DNA from: Pseudoflavonifractor capillosus
GTDB taxonomy: Bacteria; Bacillota; Clostridia; Oscillospirales; Oscillospiraceae
Reading direction: 5' to 3'
Assembly: GCF_016899775.1 (NCBI RefSeq)
Contig: NZ_JACJJE010000004.1
Location: 1-64,000 of the forward strand
DNA length: 64,000 nucleotides
Shown here one piece after another: positions 43,172 through 51,816 of the stretch (the stretch's first letter is position 1; every line of letters begins with the position of its first letter). The position numbers and the translations under genes were made by a program. The notes under the pieces were generated by a model that made no database searches, was not told the DNA's origin, and worked only from the letters and a program-made list of their open reading frames with translations.

Positions 43172-45796
43172 TCAGCGCTTGTGCATAGACCGCTGGATGG
43201 CTTTGACACACTCCACAATGGGGATGACCAGGACCGCCAGGATCAGGGCCACGGCGTACTCCACAGGGTCGATGTGGGTGAAGCCGAAGGCGTCGGAGAT
43301 GCCGGGCAGGTAAATCACCGCGGTGGTGAGCACCAGGCTCAGGAGCATGGCGCCCCAGAGGACCTTGTTGTGGCTGTGGAGCTTGAACACGCTGCCCCGC
43401 TGGGAGCGCATGTTGAAGCTGTGGAAGATCTCGGCCATGCCCATGGTCAGGAAGGCCATGGTCATGCCGTCGGCGCTCTGGGTGATCTCCCACACGCCGG
43501 ACTCCATGAAGTGGCCGATGAAGTAAGCCGCCAGCACCAGGACGGTGACCATGGCGCCCTGGTAGGCCACGTCGAAGCCCAGACCGTTGGAGAAAATGCC
43601 GTCGCTGGCCTTCCGGGGGGGACGCCGCATCAGGTCGGGCTCCCCCTTCTCCATGCCCAGGGCCAGAGCGGGGAAGCAGTCGGTAATCAGGTTGATCCAC
43701 AGCAGGTGGACGGGCTCCAGAATGACGAAGCCCAGCAGGGTGGCGATAAAGACGCTGAGCACCTCGCTCATGTTGGAGCCCAGCAGGAACTGGATGGCCT
43801 TGCGGATGTTGTCGTAGATCCGGCGGCCCTCCTGGACGGCGCCCACGATGGTGGCGAAGTTGTCGTCGGCCAGCACCATGTCGGCCACGTTCTTGGTCAC
43901 GTCGGTGCCGGTGATGCCCATGCCCACGCCGATGTCGGCGGACTTGATGGAGGGGGCGTCGTTGACGCCGTCGCCGGTCATGGCGGTGATGCAGCCCCGC
44001 TTCTTCCAGGCGTTGACGATGCGCACCTTGTGCTCGGGCTGCACCCGGGCGTAGACGCTGTAGTGGTCGATGGTCTTATCCAGCTCCTCGTCGCTGATCT
44101 GGTTGAGCTGAGCGCCGGTGATGGCCTGGTCGTCGTGCTCCAGGATGCCCAGCTGCTTGGCGATGGCCACGGCGGTGTCACGGTGGTCGCCGGTGATCAT
44201 CACGGCGCGGATGCCGGCGGTCTTGCACTCGGCGATGGCGGCCTTCACCTCGGGGCGGATGGGGTCGATCATGCCCGCCAGCCCCAGGAAGGTCAGGTCG
44301 TGCTCCAGGGCCGCAGGGGACTGATCCTGGGGCATCTCGTCATAGCGGCGCTCCGCGGCGGCCAGCACACGGAGGGCCTGATCCGCCATGGCCTTGTTCT
44401 GGGCCAGAATCTCCGCCTTGGCCTTCTCGTCCAGGGGGAGGATCTGGCCGTCCTTCTCATAGTGGGTGCAGCGCTTCAAAAGCTCGTCGGGAGCGCCCTT
44501 GGTGTACTGCACATAGCCCTTCTCCAGCTTGTGGATGGTGGACATCATCTTCCGGCTGGAGTCGAAGGGGGCCTCGCCCACACGGGGGGTCTCCCGCTCC
44601 ATGGCGGACTTGCCCAGGCCCTCCTTAGTGGCCCAGTTCACCAGAGCGCACTCAGTGGGCTCGCCCACCGCATTGCCCGTCTCATCGGGGGCGGCGTCGG
44701 AGCACAGGGACATGGCCCGGGCGGTCTTCAGGGTGTTGCCGAAGTGGTCCACCACGGTCATCTTGTTCTGAGTCAGGGTGCCCGTCTTATCCGAGCAGAT
44801 GACCTGGGCGCAGCCCAGGGTTTCCACGGCGGTGAGCCGCCGGATGACCGCGTTGCGCTTGGACATATTGGTGACGCCGATGGACAGCACGATGGTGACC
44901 ACGGCGGCCAGACCCTCGGGGATGGCGGCCACCGCCAGAGAGACGGCCACCATGAAGGTGCTGATGATGGTGTCCAGGTGGAAGTCGCCCGCCCGGAGCA
45001 GGCTGAACAGGAAAATAAATACACAGATGCCCAGCACCAGCACGCTGAGGATCTTGCTCAGCTGTCCCAGCTTCCGCTGCAGGGGGGTCTCGCCCTCCTC
45101 AGCCTGGGCCAGGGCGTCGGCGATCTTGCCCATCTCGGTGTCCATGCCGGTGGAGCAGACCACCGCCCGGCCGCGGCCGTAGACCACAGTGGAGCCCATG
45201 TACAGCATGCAGTGCCGGTCGCCCAGGGGGACCTCGTCGTCGGTGACAATGGCGTTTACATCCTTCTCCACCGGGACGCTCTCGCCGGTGAGGGCGGCCT
45301 CCTCGGCCTTGATGCTGGCGCTCTCCAGAATGCGGCAGTCGGCGGGGACCGCGTCGCCCGCCTCCAGGATCACAATATCGCCGGGGACCAGCACGTCGCT
45401 GCGCAGCAGGGACATCTTGCCGTCCCGGAGCACCTTACTGGTGGCGGCGGTCATCTCCTGGAGGGCCTCAATGGCCTTTTCCGCCTTGCTCTCCTGGTAC
45501 ACGCCCAGGACCGCGTTGATGAGCACCACGATCAGGATAATAAATACATCCGTGAAGCTCTCGCCGGAGTAAGCTGCGGTGACGCCCGACACGGCGGCAG
45601 CCACCAACAGAATGATGATCATGGGGTCGCACAGCTGTTGAATAAAGCGCTGGAGCAGGGTGACCTTTTTCCCCTCCGCCAGCTTGTTGGGGCCGTACTT
45701 GGCCAGCCGGTCACCGGCTTCCTGGTGGGAGAGTCCGGACTCTGTGGTCCGCAGCTCCTCCAGGACCTTTTCTGGGGATTCCTGGTAGTAGTTCAT
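43172..45796 (-). CDS. Calcium-translocating P-type ATPase (PMCA/SERCA type)
   Basis: This 874-residue membrane pump has cation-ATPase N-domain (about residues 5-70), the actuator loop LTGESVPV, the phosphorylation site CSDKTGTLTQNK (Asp about 330), the hinge TGDGVNDAPSIKSADIG and a C-terminal six-helix bundle. PEGL in AVAAIPEGLAAVVT and NLITD in WINLITDCFPALALG are typical of Ca2+ pumps. The ATG at 45796 follows GGAAAGGACG; the frame extends 51 codons upstream through the untranslated leader, which lacks a ribosome site. Confidence 0.92.
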   Translation of the reverse strand: MNYYQESPEKVLEELRTTESGLSHQEAGDRLAKYGPNKLAEGKKVTLLQRFIQQLCDPMIIILLVAAAVSGVTAAYSGESFTDVFIILIVVLINAVLGVYQESKAEKAIEALQEMTAATSKVLRDGKMSLLRSDVLVPGDIVILEAGDAVPADCRILESASIKAEEAALTGESVPVEKDVNAIVTDDEVPLGDRHCMLYMGSTVVYGRGRAVVCSTGMDTEMGKIADALAQAEEGETPLQRKLGQLSKILSVLVLGICVFIFLFSLLRAGDFHLDTIISTFMVAVSLAVAAIPEGLAAVVTIVLSIGVTNMSKRNAVIRRLTAVETLGCAQVICSDKTGTLTQNKMTVVDHFGNTLKTARAMSLCSDAAPDETGNAVGEPTECALVNWATKEGLGKSAMERETPRVGEAPFDSSRKMMSTIHKLEKGYVQYTKGAPDELLKRCTHYEKDGQILPLDEKAKAEILAQNKAMADQALRVLAAAERRYDEMPQDQSPAALEHDLTFLGLAGMIDPIRPEVKAAIAECKTAGIRAVMITGDHRDTAVAIAKQLGILEHDDQAITGAQLNQISDEELDKTIDHYSVYARVQPEHKVRIVNAWKKRGCITAMTGDGVNDAPSIKSADIGVGMGITGTDVTKNVADMVLADDNFATIVGAVQEGRRIYDNIRKAIQFLLGSNMSEVLSVFIATLLGFVILEPVHLLWINLITDCFPALALGMEKGEPDLMRRPPRKASDGIFSNGLGFDVAYQGAMVTVLVLAAYFIGHFMESGVWEITQSADGMTMAFLTMGMAEIFHSFNMRSQRGSVFKLHSHNKVLWGAMLLSLVLTTAVIYLPGISDAFGFTHIDPVEYAVALILAVLVIPIVECVKAIQRSMHKR

Positions 45797-45952
45797 GGCG
45801 TCGCGTCCTTTCCGGTTCGTGTGGAGGAAAAGGGGTCGGCCCGCCGCTCCGGGCTGTGCGCAAATACTGTTGTCGTTCTTCTCCCCCCGCAAAAGAACAG
45901 CCAATCCAAGGAGAACCTGACAGGTGGTCCTACCTAGAAAAGCTGCCATCCT

Positions 45953-45981
45953 AGTATATTACCTATGGCGGAAAAAAGCAA
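45953..45981 (-). promoter_or_regulatory. P-type ATPase promoter and long leader
   Basis: On the minus strand TTGCTT (45981-45976) and TATACT (45958-45953) are 17 bp apart. This leaves a roughly 150-base 5' UTR with small hairpins such as GTTCTT...AAGAAC. It does not match a riboswitch I know. The rest of 45797-46110 shows no gene. Confidence 0.55.
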
Positions 45982-46110
45982 GATGATTCCGACAAAAAGA
46001 ATGTTAAGGAATTGCAAAGAAGAGAAAAAATCAGAAACTTTTTGAAACATTTCCTGCAAAAACCCCCATGAGCCGCAAGGAACTTCGGAGATCCTTGCAA
46101 AAGCGTGCCG

Positions 46111-46149
46111 AAAAAAGACAGCGCCAAAGCCATGGCTTTGGCGCTGTCT
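46111..46149 (-). terminator. Terminator at the end of the purine cluster
   Basis: AGACAGCGCCAAAGC / GCTTTGGCGCTGTCT with loop CATG is followed on the minus strand by TTTTT, two bases after the HAD gene stop. Confidence 0.92.
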
Positions 46150-46150
46150 C

Positions 46151-46822
46151 TCACTGGGACAGAATTTGGGACAACAGCTCCCGTACCTCCAGCAGGTCGG
46201 TACAGCGGCGAAACAGAAGGTCCTCCAGCTCGGGAGTGGGAGGGATCATGTCGGGCACCATGATGACCTGCATCCCCGCCCGGGAGGCGGAGAGGATGCC
46301 GTTGCGGGAGTCCTCCACGGCGATGGTGTGCTCCGGGTCGGTGCCCAGGGCCTGACAGGCCAGGAGGTAGATCTCCGGGTCCGGCTTGCTGTGCTCCACC
46401 TGGTCCCCGGTGATGATGGCGGAGAAGTAGGGGCCCAGACCGGTCATCTCCATCCGCCGCTCCGTCCGGGGCCGTCCGGTGGAGGTGGCCAGAGCGGTGG
46501 GGACGCCCCGCTCCTTGAGAAACGCCAGAATCTCCCGGACGCCCGGCTTCATGGGGACGCCCTCCCGCTCCATGCGGGCCTGGGAGTAGGCGGAGCACAC
46601 CTTCATAAAGGTCTCCTTGGGGAACTCCTCCCCAAACAGCTCCACCATTTTGCGGAAGATGTCCGTCCGGTTCTGGCCCACAAACTCCAGGTAGGCCTCC
46701 CCCACCTGGGGCCAGCCCATCTCCCGGCTGACGGTCTTCCAGGTCTGATGGGTGAGCCGCTCGGTGTCGAACAGCACCCCGTCCACGTCAAATACGATGC
46801 CTTGGATCTCCAACTGCGTCAT
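46151..46822 (-). CDS. HAD-superfamily hydrolase (phosphatase / beta-phosphoglucomutase-like)
   Basis: This 223-residue HAD subfamily IA enzyme has motif I FDVDGVLFDTE, the motif II region ALATSTGRPR and motif III/IV region HSKPDPEIYLLACQALG...VEDSRNGILSASRAGM. It likely removes phosphate from a small metabolite; the substrate is unknown. Its ATG overlaps the purD stop (ATGA), so it is translated with the purine genes and may dephosphorylate a nucleotide or sugar phosphate linked to them. Confidence 0.88.
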   Translation of the reverse strand: MTQLEIQGIVFDVDGVLFDTERLTHQTWKTVSREMGWPQVGEAYLEFVGQNRTDIFRKMVELFGEEFPKETFMKVCSAYSQARMEREGVPMKPGVREILAFLKERGVPTALATSTGRPRTERRMEMTGLGPYFSAIITGDQVEHSKPDPEIYLLACQALGTDPEHTIAVEDSRNGILSASRAGMQVIMVPDMIPPTPELEDLLFRRCTDLLEVRELLSQILSQ

Positions 46823-48075
46823 ACCTTCCCGATGTCGGTGCGGAAGTGCATATCCTGGAAGGAGATGGGCTTGCAGGCGGCGTAGGCCTTGGCAATGGCG
46901 TCCTCCAGATTCTTTCCGGTGGCGGTGACCCCCAGGACACGGCCGCCGGCGGTGAGGACCGCGCCGTCCTCTCCGATCTTGGTGCCCGCGTGGAACACGG
47001 TGGCCAGCTTGCCCGCCTCCTCCAGGCCGGAGATGTGGTAGCCGCTCTGGTACTTTACCGGGTAGCCGCCGGAGGCCAGCACGATGCAGCAGGCCGCGCC
47101 CTCCTTCCACTTGATTTCCAGCTGGTCCAGGGTGCCGTCCACGCAGGCCTGGAAAATGTCCATCAGGTCGGTGTCCAGCATGGACAGGAGGGGCTGGGTC
47201 TCCGGGTCGCCGAAGCGGGCGTTGTACTCCACCACCTTGGGGCCGTCCTGAGTGAGCATCAGGCCGAAGTAGATGACCCCCTTGAAGGGCCGGCCCTCCG
47301 CCTGCATGGCGGCCACGGTGGGCAGGAAGATCTCCTCCATGCACCGCCGGGCGATCTCGGGGGTGTACTTGGGGGAGGGGCAGAAGGCGCCCATGCCGCC
47401 GGTGTTGGGGCCCTGGTTGCCGTCATAGGCCCGCTTGTGGTCCTGGGAGGACAGCATGGGGACCAGGTGCTCCCCGTCGCAGAAGGCCAGCACGGTGACC
47501 TCGGGGCCCACCATGCACTCCTCGATGACCACAGTATTGCCGGAGTCGCCGAACTTGTGGCCCTCCATCATCTCCCGCACGGCGGTCTCGGCCTCCTCCA
47601 CGGTGGAGGCCACCACCACGCCCTTGCCCAGAGCCAAACCGTCCGCCTTCACCACGATGGGGGCCCCCTCAGCGCGCACATAGGCCAGGGCGGCGTCCAT
47701 ATCGGTGAAGGTCTCGTACTTGGCGGTGGGGATGTGGTACTTGCGCATCAGCTCCTTGGAGAAGGCCTTGCTGGCCTCGATGATGGCCGCGTTGGCCCGG
47801 GGGCCGAAGGCGGGGATGCCCGCCGCCTCCAGGGCGTCCACCATCCCCAGGGCCAGGGGGTCGTCGGGGGCCACCATGACAAAGTCCATGGCGTTGTCCT
47901 TGGCCCACTGCACCATGCCCTCCACGTCGGTGGCCTTGATGGGCACACACTGGGCCACCTGGGCGATGCCCCCGTTGCCGGGGGCGCAGTACAATTCCGT
48001 TACTTTGGGGCTCTGGGCGAGCTTCCAGCAGATGGCGTGCTCACGCCCGCCGCCTCCAACCACTAAAACTTTCAT
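46819..48075 (-). CDS. purD: Phosphoribosylamine-glycine ligase
   Basis: This is a 418-residue ATP-grasp enzyme joining phosphoribosylamine and glycine. It begins MKVLVVGGGGREHAICWKLA. The ATP-grasp core shows PIVVKADGLALGKGVVVA and VEYNARFGDPETQPLL. It follows purH across a spacer filled by hairpin repeats, and its stop overlaps the HAD gene. Confidence 0.95.
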   Translation of the reverse strand: MKVLVVGGGGREHAICWKLAQSPKVTELYCAPGNGGIAQVAQCVPIKATDVEGMVQWAKDNAMDFVMVAPDDPLALGMVDALEAAGIPAFGPRANAAIIEASKAFSKELMRKYHIPTAKYETFTDMDAALAYVRAEGAPIVVKADGLALGKGVVVASTVEEAETAVREMMEGHKFGDSGNTVVIEECMVGPEVTVLAFCDGEHLVPMLSSQDHKRAYDGNQGPNTGGMGAFCPSPKYTPEIARRCMEEIFLPTVAAMQAEGRPFKGVIYFGLMLTQDGPKVVEYNARFGDPETQPLLSMLDTDLMDIFQACVDGTLDQLEIKWKEGAACCIVLASGGYPVKYQSGYHISGLEEAGKLATVFHAGTKIGEDGAVLTAGGRVLGVTATGKNLEDAIAKAYAACKPISFQDMHFRTDIGKV

Positions 48076-48091
48076 AATACGCTCCTCTCGA

Positions 48092-48234
48092 GCGGGCGGC
48101 CAGAGGCCGCCCCTACAAAATAGATTCAGATATGCTGCGGGGTGTGACCACGAAACATATCGCGTTATCCCACGGGCTCTGTAGGGGCGGGTGTCCTCAC
48201 CCGCCCGCGGGCCGATGAGGACATCGGCCCCTAC
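48092..48234. repeat. Three GTAGGGGC-type hairpins in the purH-purD spacer
   Basis: GCGGGCGGCC-AGA-GGCCGCCCCTAC (48092-48116, minus) is followed later by GTAGGGGCGGGTG...CACCCGCCCGC (48181-48208, plus). Back to back with the latter is GCGGGCCGAT...ATCGGCCCCTAC (48207-48234, minus). Three different stem sequences share the same ends. Confidence 0.88.
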
Positions 48235-48265
48235 AGACAGAAAACGGCCTGCCTGTTGTGTTTGT

Positions 48266-49438
48266 TTAATGATGGAACAGCCGAATTCCGGTAAACGCCA
48301 TCACCATGTCGTACTTGTTGGCGGTGTCGATGACCTGCTGGTCCCGGATGGAGCCGCCGGGCTGGGCAATGTACTGCACGCCGGACTTTCTCGCCCGCTC
48401 CACGTTGTCCCCGAAGGGGAAGAAGGCGTCGGAGCCCACGGTGACCCCGGACATCTGGGCGATCCAGGCGGCTTTCTCCTCGGCGGTGAGCACCTCGGGC
48501 TTCACCTTGAAGGTGTTCTGCCACACCCCCTCGGCCAGCACGTCCTCGTACTCGTCGGAGATGTACAGGTCGATGGCGTTGTCCCGGTCGGGGCGGCGGA
48601 TGTGGTCCACAAACTGGAGGCCCAGGACCTTCGGATGCTGACGCAGCCACCAGATGTCCGCCTTGTTGCCCGCCAGGCGGGTGCAGTGGATGCGGCTCTG
48701 CTGGCCGGCCCCCACGCCGATGGTCATGCCGTTCTTCACATAGCACACGGAGTTGGACTGGGTGTACTTCAGGGTGATGAGGGACAGGAGCATGTCGTGC
48801 TTGGCCTGCTGGGGCAGCTCCTTGTTCTCGGTGACGATGTTCTGGAGCATCTCCTCGTTGATGTCCAGGCTGTTGTAGCCCTGCTCGAAGGTGATGCCGT
48901 AGATGTTCCGGCGCTCAATGGGGGCGGGCTCATAGCTGGGGTCGATCTCCACCACGTTGTAGCCGCCCTTGCGCTTGGTCTTTAAAATCTCCAGGGCCTC
49001 GTCGGTGTAGCCGGGGGCGATGACGCCGTCGGATACCTCCAGGGCCAGGAAGCGGGCGGTGTCAGCGTCGCACACGTCGCTGAGGGCGGCCCAGTCCCCG
49101 AAGGAGCACAGCCGGTCGGCTCCACGGGCCCGGATGTAGGCGCAGGCGATGGGGGAGAGCTCCCCCTCGGGGGCGAAGTAGATGTGCCGCTCCACGTCGG
49201 TGAGGGGCAGGCCCAGGGCGGCCCCGGCGGGGGAGACGTGCTTGAAGGAGGCGGCGGCGGGCAGGCCGGTGGCCTTCTTCAGGGCCTTCACCAGCTGCCA
49301 GGAGTTGAGGGCGTCCATGAAGTTGATGTACCCCGGCTTGCCGTTGAGCACCTTTAGGGGCAGCTCCCCGTTCTCCATGAAGATGCGGGCGGGCTTCTGG
49401 TTGGGGTTGCAGCCGTATTTCAGTTCCAGTTCGGTCAT
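48266..49438 (-). CDS. purH: AICAR formyltransferase-only PurH
   Basis: This 390-residue protein corresponds only to the C-terminal AICAR transformylase domain of bifunctional PurH; the N-terminal MGS-like IMP cyclohydrolase domain is absent. ELKYGCNPNQKPARIF is its conserved beginning, and SGVTVGSDAFFPFGDNVERA with IAQPGGSIRDQQVI forms the active-site end. It adds the formyl group from 10-formyl-THF to AICAR. Ring closure must come from another protein; a PurO-type cyclohydrolase is encoded 1.3 kb upstream in the same cluster. Confidence 0.93.
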   Translation of the reverse strand: MTELELKYGCNPNQKPARIFMENGELPLKVLNGKPGYINFMDALNSWQLVKALKKATGLPAAASFKHVSPAGAALGLPLTDVERHIYFAPEGELSPIACAYIRARGADRLCSFGDWAALSDVCDADTARFLALEVSDGVIAPGYTDEALEILKTKRKGGYNVVEIDPSYEPAPIERRNIYGITFEQGYNSLDINEEMLQNIVTENKELPQQAKHDMLLSLITLKYTQSNSVCYVKNGMTIGVGAGQQSRIHCTRLAGNKADIWWLRQHPKVLGLQFVDHIRRPDRDNAIDLYISDEYEDVLAEGVWQNTFKVKPEVLTAEEKAAWIAQMSGVTVGSDAFFPFGDNVERARKSGVQYIAQPGGSIRDQQVIDTANKYDMVMAFTGIRLFHH

Positions 49439-49487
49439 GGCAGGTCATCCTTTCTGTATCTGAGGTTGTGGTTGTGGCGGAACATGT

Positions 49488-49559
49488 GTAGGGGCGGATA
49501 TTATCCGCCCGTGGTGTATGAAAGAAAACGGGGGGCGGGCGGCTGATCGCCGCCCCTAC
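49488..49559. repeat. Two facing GTAGGGGC-type hairpins
   Basis: GTAGGGGCGGATA-TTATCCGCCC (49488-49511) and GGGCGGCTGATCGCCGCCCCTAC (49536-49559) lie in opposite orientation between the DUF1266 gene and purH. Confidence 0.85.
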
Positions 49560-49563
49560 AGGA

Positions 49564-50658
49564 TCAGGGCTCCGGCGCCTCAAAGGGTTCGGCGTAGAAC
49601 TTCCCGTCCTCTCCCCGGGCGTAGGCGGTGCCGTAGGGGGCGGTGAGGAGGGGGAGGATGTCCGGGTCATAGTTGCAGATGGTGTTCAGGGAGTAGACCC
49701 CCACATTGTTGACATCGTTGGCGTACTCGTCGGTCTCCTCCCCGGAGAAGAACCGCCAGCCGCTGTCCGGGTACTGGCTGTCGGGCTTCTCCCGGTAGCA
49801 GTAGCCCACCTTTTTGCCCAGGACGGTGATGTGGTCGGTGGCCAGACAGCCGTCCGGCCCCTCCCAGTTCTGGAGCAGCGCCCGCATCTCGGGCGGGGAG
49901 AGCTTGTAGGCCTTCCCCTGGGGGCGGCGCCACATGCGGCCCGCCCAGGCCTGCTTGCTGCCCAGCAGCTGCTCCACCAGCCGCAGGTTCAGGTCCAGAT
50001 AGGCGGCGGCGTCCTCTGCCCCCTGGTCCCCGCCCATGCGGAAGGCCCAGTAGGCGGCTCCGCACACCAGGCCCGCGGCGTACTCGTCCCAGCTGTGGAA
50101 GGCGGCGGCCTGCTCCACCCAGTGCTGGGAGAGCTCTCTATATTCCTCAGGGGAGATCAGATCACAGGCACAGGCTATGCGCAGGTGTCCCAGCGTCTCG
50201 CTGATGTCCCAGGCCAGGAAGCCCCGGCGGCCCACAAAGGGCTGGAACTGGCGGGCGAAGTCGGACAGCCGCTGGAAGGTAGCCCGGGCACCGGGGTTCA
50301 GCTCGTCCAGGGAGAAGGCGGGCCGGCCCTCCCAGAAGGACTCAAAGTCCAGGTACTCCGGGTGGACCCACAGCTCATTTTGGCAGAAGGCGGCCATGCT
50401 GTCCCGGTCGGTGATGCCGTAGACCTGTTCCAGGTGTTCCCGGGTCTTCTGCCGGTCCTCCCCGCTCAGGCAGTAGGGGATGGAGGTGAAGTAGGCCTCC
50501 CCCGCGTCCTCCAGGGTGGCCAGGCCGGGGACCTTGCGCAGGGCGGGCACCCCCGCCAGGAGAATGGGGAAGGTCTCCGCCGTGCACACCGTGGGGGGCT
50601 GAAAGGGGACCTGGGCGCGGGTCTGCTGAAATTGTAAAATGGGATCGGTGAGAGACAT
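49564..50658 (-). CDS. DUF1266 and DUF2185 domain protein
   Basis: This is a 364-residue cytoplasmic protein with no signal peptide. The middle (about residues 75-215), with YGITDRDSMAAFCQN and FLAWDISETLGHLRIACACD, resembles DUF1266. The C-terminus (about 265-360), with KVGYCYREKPD, SGWRFFSGEETDEYANDVNN and NTICNYDPDILPLL, resembles DUF2185, a domain grouped with immunity-protein families. It lies between purO and purH with an AAGGAGG ribosome site. A link to purine metabolism is not evident from sequence. Confidence 0.82.
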   Translation of the reverse strand: MSLTDPILQFQQTRAQVPFQPPTVCTAETFPILLAGVPALRKVPGLATLEDAGEAYFTSIPYCLSGEDRQKTREHLEQVYGITDRDSMAAFCQNELWVHPEYLDFESFWEGRPAFSLDELNPGARATFQRLSDFARQFQPFVGRRGFLAWDISETLGHLRIACACDLISPEEYRELSQHWVEQAAAFHSWDEYAAGLVCGAAYWAFRMGGDQGAEDAAAYLDLNLRLVEQLLGSKQAWAGRMWRRPQGKAYKLSPPEMRALLQNWEGPDGCLATDHITVLGKKVGYCYREKPDSQYPDSGWRFFSGEETDEYANDVNNVGVYSLNTICNYDPDILPLLTAPYGTAYARGEDGKFYAEPFEAPEP

Positions 50659-50706
50659 GAAGGGCCTCCTTTTTGTCTTTCGCCGCCTGCGGGCGGCAGA
50701 TGCCGG

Positions 50707-51417
50707 TTACTGATGCTTGTTGAGGATCACGGTATCCTTCCCGCCGGAGGCCAGGTCGATGTACTGGACAAACAGGGAGACCTTGTTGTCCTCATTCAGA
50801 TTGGCCCACACCTCCTGGGCCAGGGCCTGGGCGCTGGGGGCGGTGATGGCCACCCGGCGGGGCTCCCCCTCAAAGGAGGGCAGGGGCTCGGCGTTCTCCT
50901 GGTAGGTGTGGATGAAGTGGCCCACCCCGGCCTTGGGGTTGTCATACTCGTAGTAGTACCGGCAGCAGCAGGAGGGGTCCCCGTCCAGGCTCTTGAGGAT
51001 GGACAGATTGTAGGTGTAGTCGGGCTTGAGCACGCCGGAGATGCGGGGGGTGTAGTTGGGGCCGTCGGGCTCAAACTCCCGGGTGTTCAGGGCGTGGCGG
51101 TAGCAGTGGCCGTCCAGGATGTGGTCCCGGATGGTGTCGGTCTGGTCCCCGTTGGTGACGATGACCGTGCCGTCCTCCAGGGCGCGCACCGGGTGGTAGA
51201 TGATGAGGGAGGGGTCGGTCATCTTGCTCTCGTCAAAGGCCTTGGTGCGGATGCCGTCCTCGGTGGCCTCGAAGATGCGGTTGCGGCTGTTCTCGCTGCG
51301 GCCCATGATGAAGTAGGCGATGACCGCCTTCTTGTCGTCGGCGGAGCGGCCCAGGACGATGCCCCGGCCGGGGTAGGGGTGGGTGTTCAAAATCTCGTTC
51401 AAATCCAGTGTTTTCAT
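50707..51417 (-). CDS. purO: IMP cyclohydrolase, PurO (archaeal) type
   Basis: This 236-residue protein belongs to the PurO family first known in methanogenic archaea, an Ntn-hydrolase-fold enzyme that closes the IMP ring from FAICAR. Recognisable are NTHPYPGRGIVLGRSADDKK, YFIMGRSENSRNRIF and the later NYTPRISGVLKPDYTYNLSI. It complements the AICAR-transformylase-only PurH downstream. It starts at an ATG after AAGGAGG, four bases beyond the small membrane gene. Confidence 0.9.
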   Translation of the reverse strand: MKTLDLNEILNTHPYPGRGIVLGRSADDKKAVIAYFIMGRSENSRNRIFEATEDGIRTKAFDESKMTDPSLIIYHPVRALEDGTVIVTNGDQTDTIRDHILDGHCYRHALNTREFEPDGPNYTPRISGVLKPDYTYNLSILKSLDGDPSCCCRYYYEYDNPKAGVGHFIHTYQENAEPLPSFEGEPRRVAITAPSAQALAQEVWANLNEDNKVSLFVQYIDLASGGKDTVILNKHQ

Positions 51418-51421
51418 TTGG

Positions 51422-51646
51422 TTAGTCCTCCTTTTTGGGGTTGTCTGTGGGGAAAATGGGCAATTTACAATACCAGGCGAACCAGCATTTGGTCAGGTGG
51501 ATCATCAGGGGAACTGCCCCAACCAGGATAAAAAGTAAGCCGAAGGGGAAAAACCACTCGCTGAGGAAACCCAGGCTGCTGACAAGTAAGAGCAATGCGC
51601 CGCCCAGAAGCAGAAACCCGGCGGCCAAGACGGTCTGCACAGACAT
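51422..51646 (-). CDS. Small two-helix membrane protein
   Basis: This 74-residue protein is not recognised. It has two hydrophobic helices (about residues 6-26 and 33-52; LAAGFLLLGGALLLLVSSLG, FGLLFILVGAVPLMIHL) and a short charged tail. The ribosome site AGAAAGGAAG and the 4-base distance to purO suggest co-expression. It follows the terminator after purN, so it may open a second transcription unit. Confidence 0.7.
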   Translation of the reverse strand: MSVQTVLAAGFLLLGGALLLLVSSLGFLSEWFFPFGLLFILVGAVPLMIHLTKCWFAWYCKLPIFPTDNPKKED

Positions 51647-51676
51647 AAAATCTTCCTTTCTCTACGGTTACACCAG

Positions 51677-51715
51677 CAAAAAGGGCGCACCGCGTTTGTT
51701 TAAACGGGTGCGCCC
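51677..51715 (-). terminator. Terminator after purN inside the purine cluster
   Basis: On the minus strand GGGCGCACC / GGTGCGCCC with a 15-base loop (itself holding GTTTAAAC) is followed directly by TTTTT. Confidence 0.82.
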
Positions 51716-51816
51716 AGACGGTCGGCAATTCAGAGGCGATGCTCCCCGTGGTCGATTCCACTTCCGTCAGTTACACCGCGTGCTTGGTTGTAAAAAAGAT
51801 ACCGCAGAACGAAAGA

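Noticed and set aside
45797-45962. Known metal riboswitch (yybP-ykoY, M-box or NiCo) ahead of the Ca2+ ATPase
   Set aside because: The leader does not show the conserved cores of these classes by eye; only an unassigned leader is reported.
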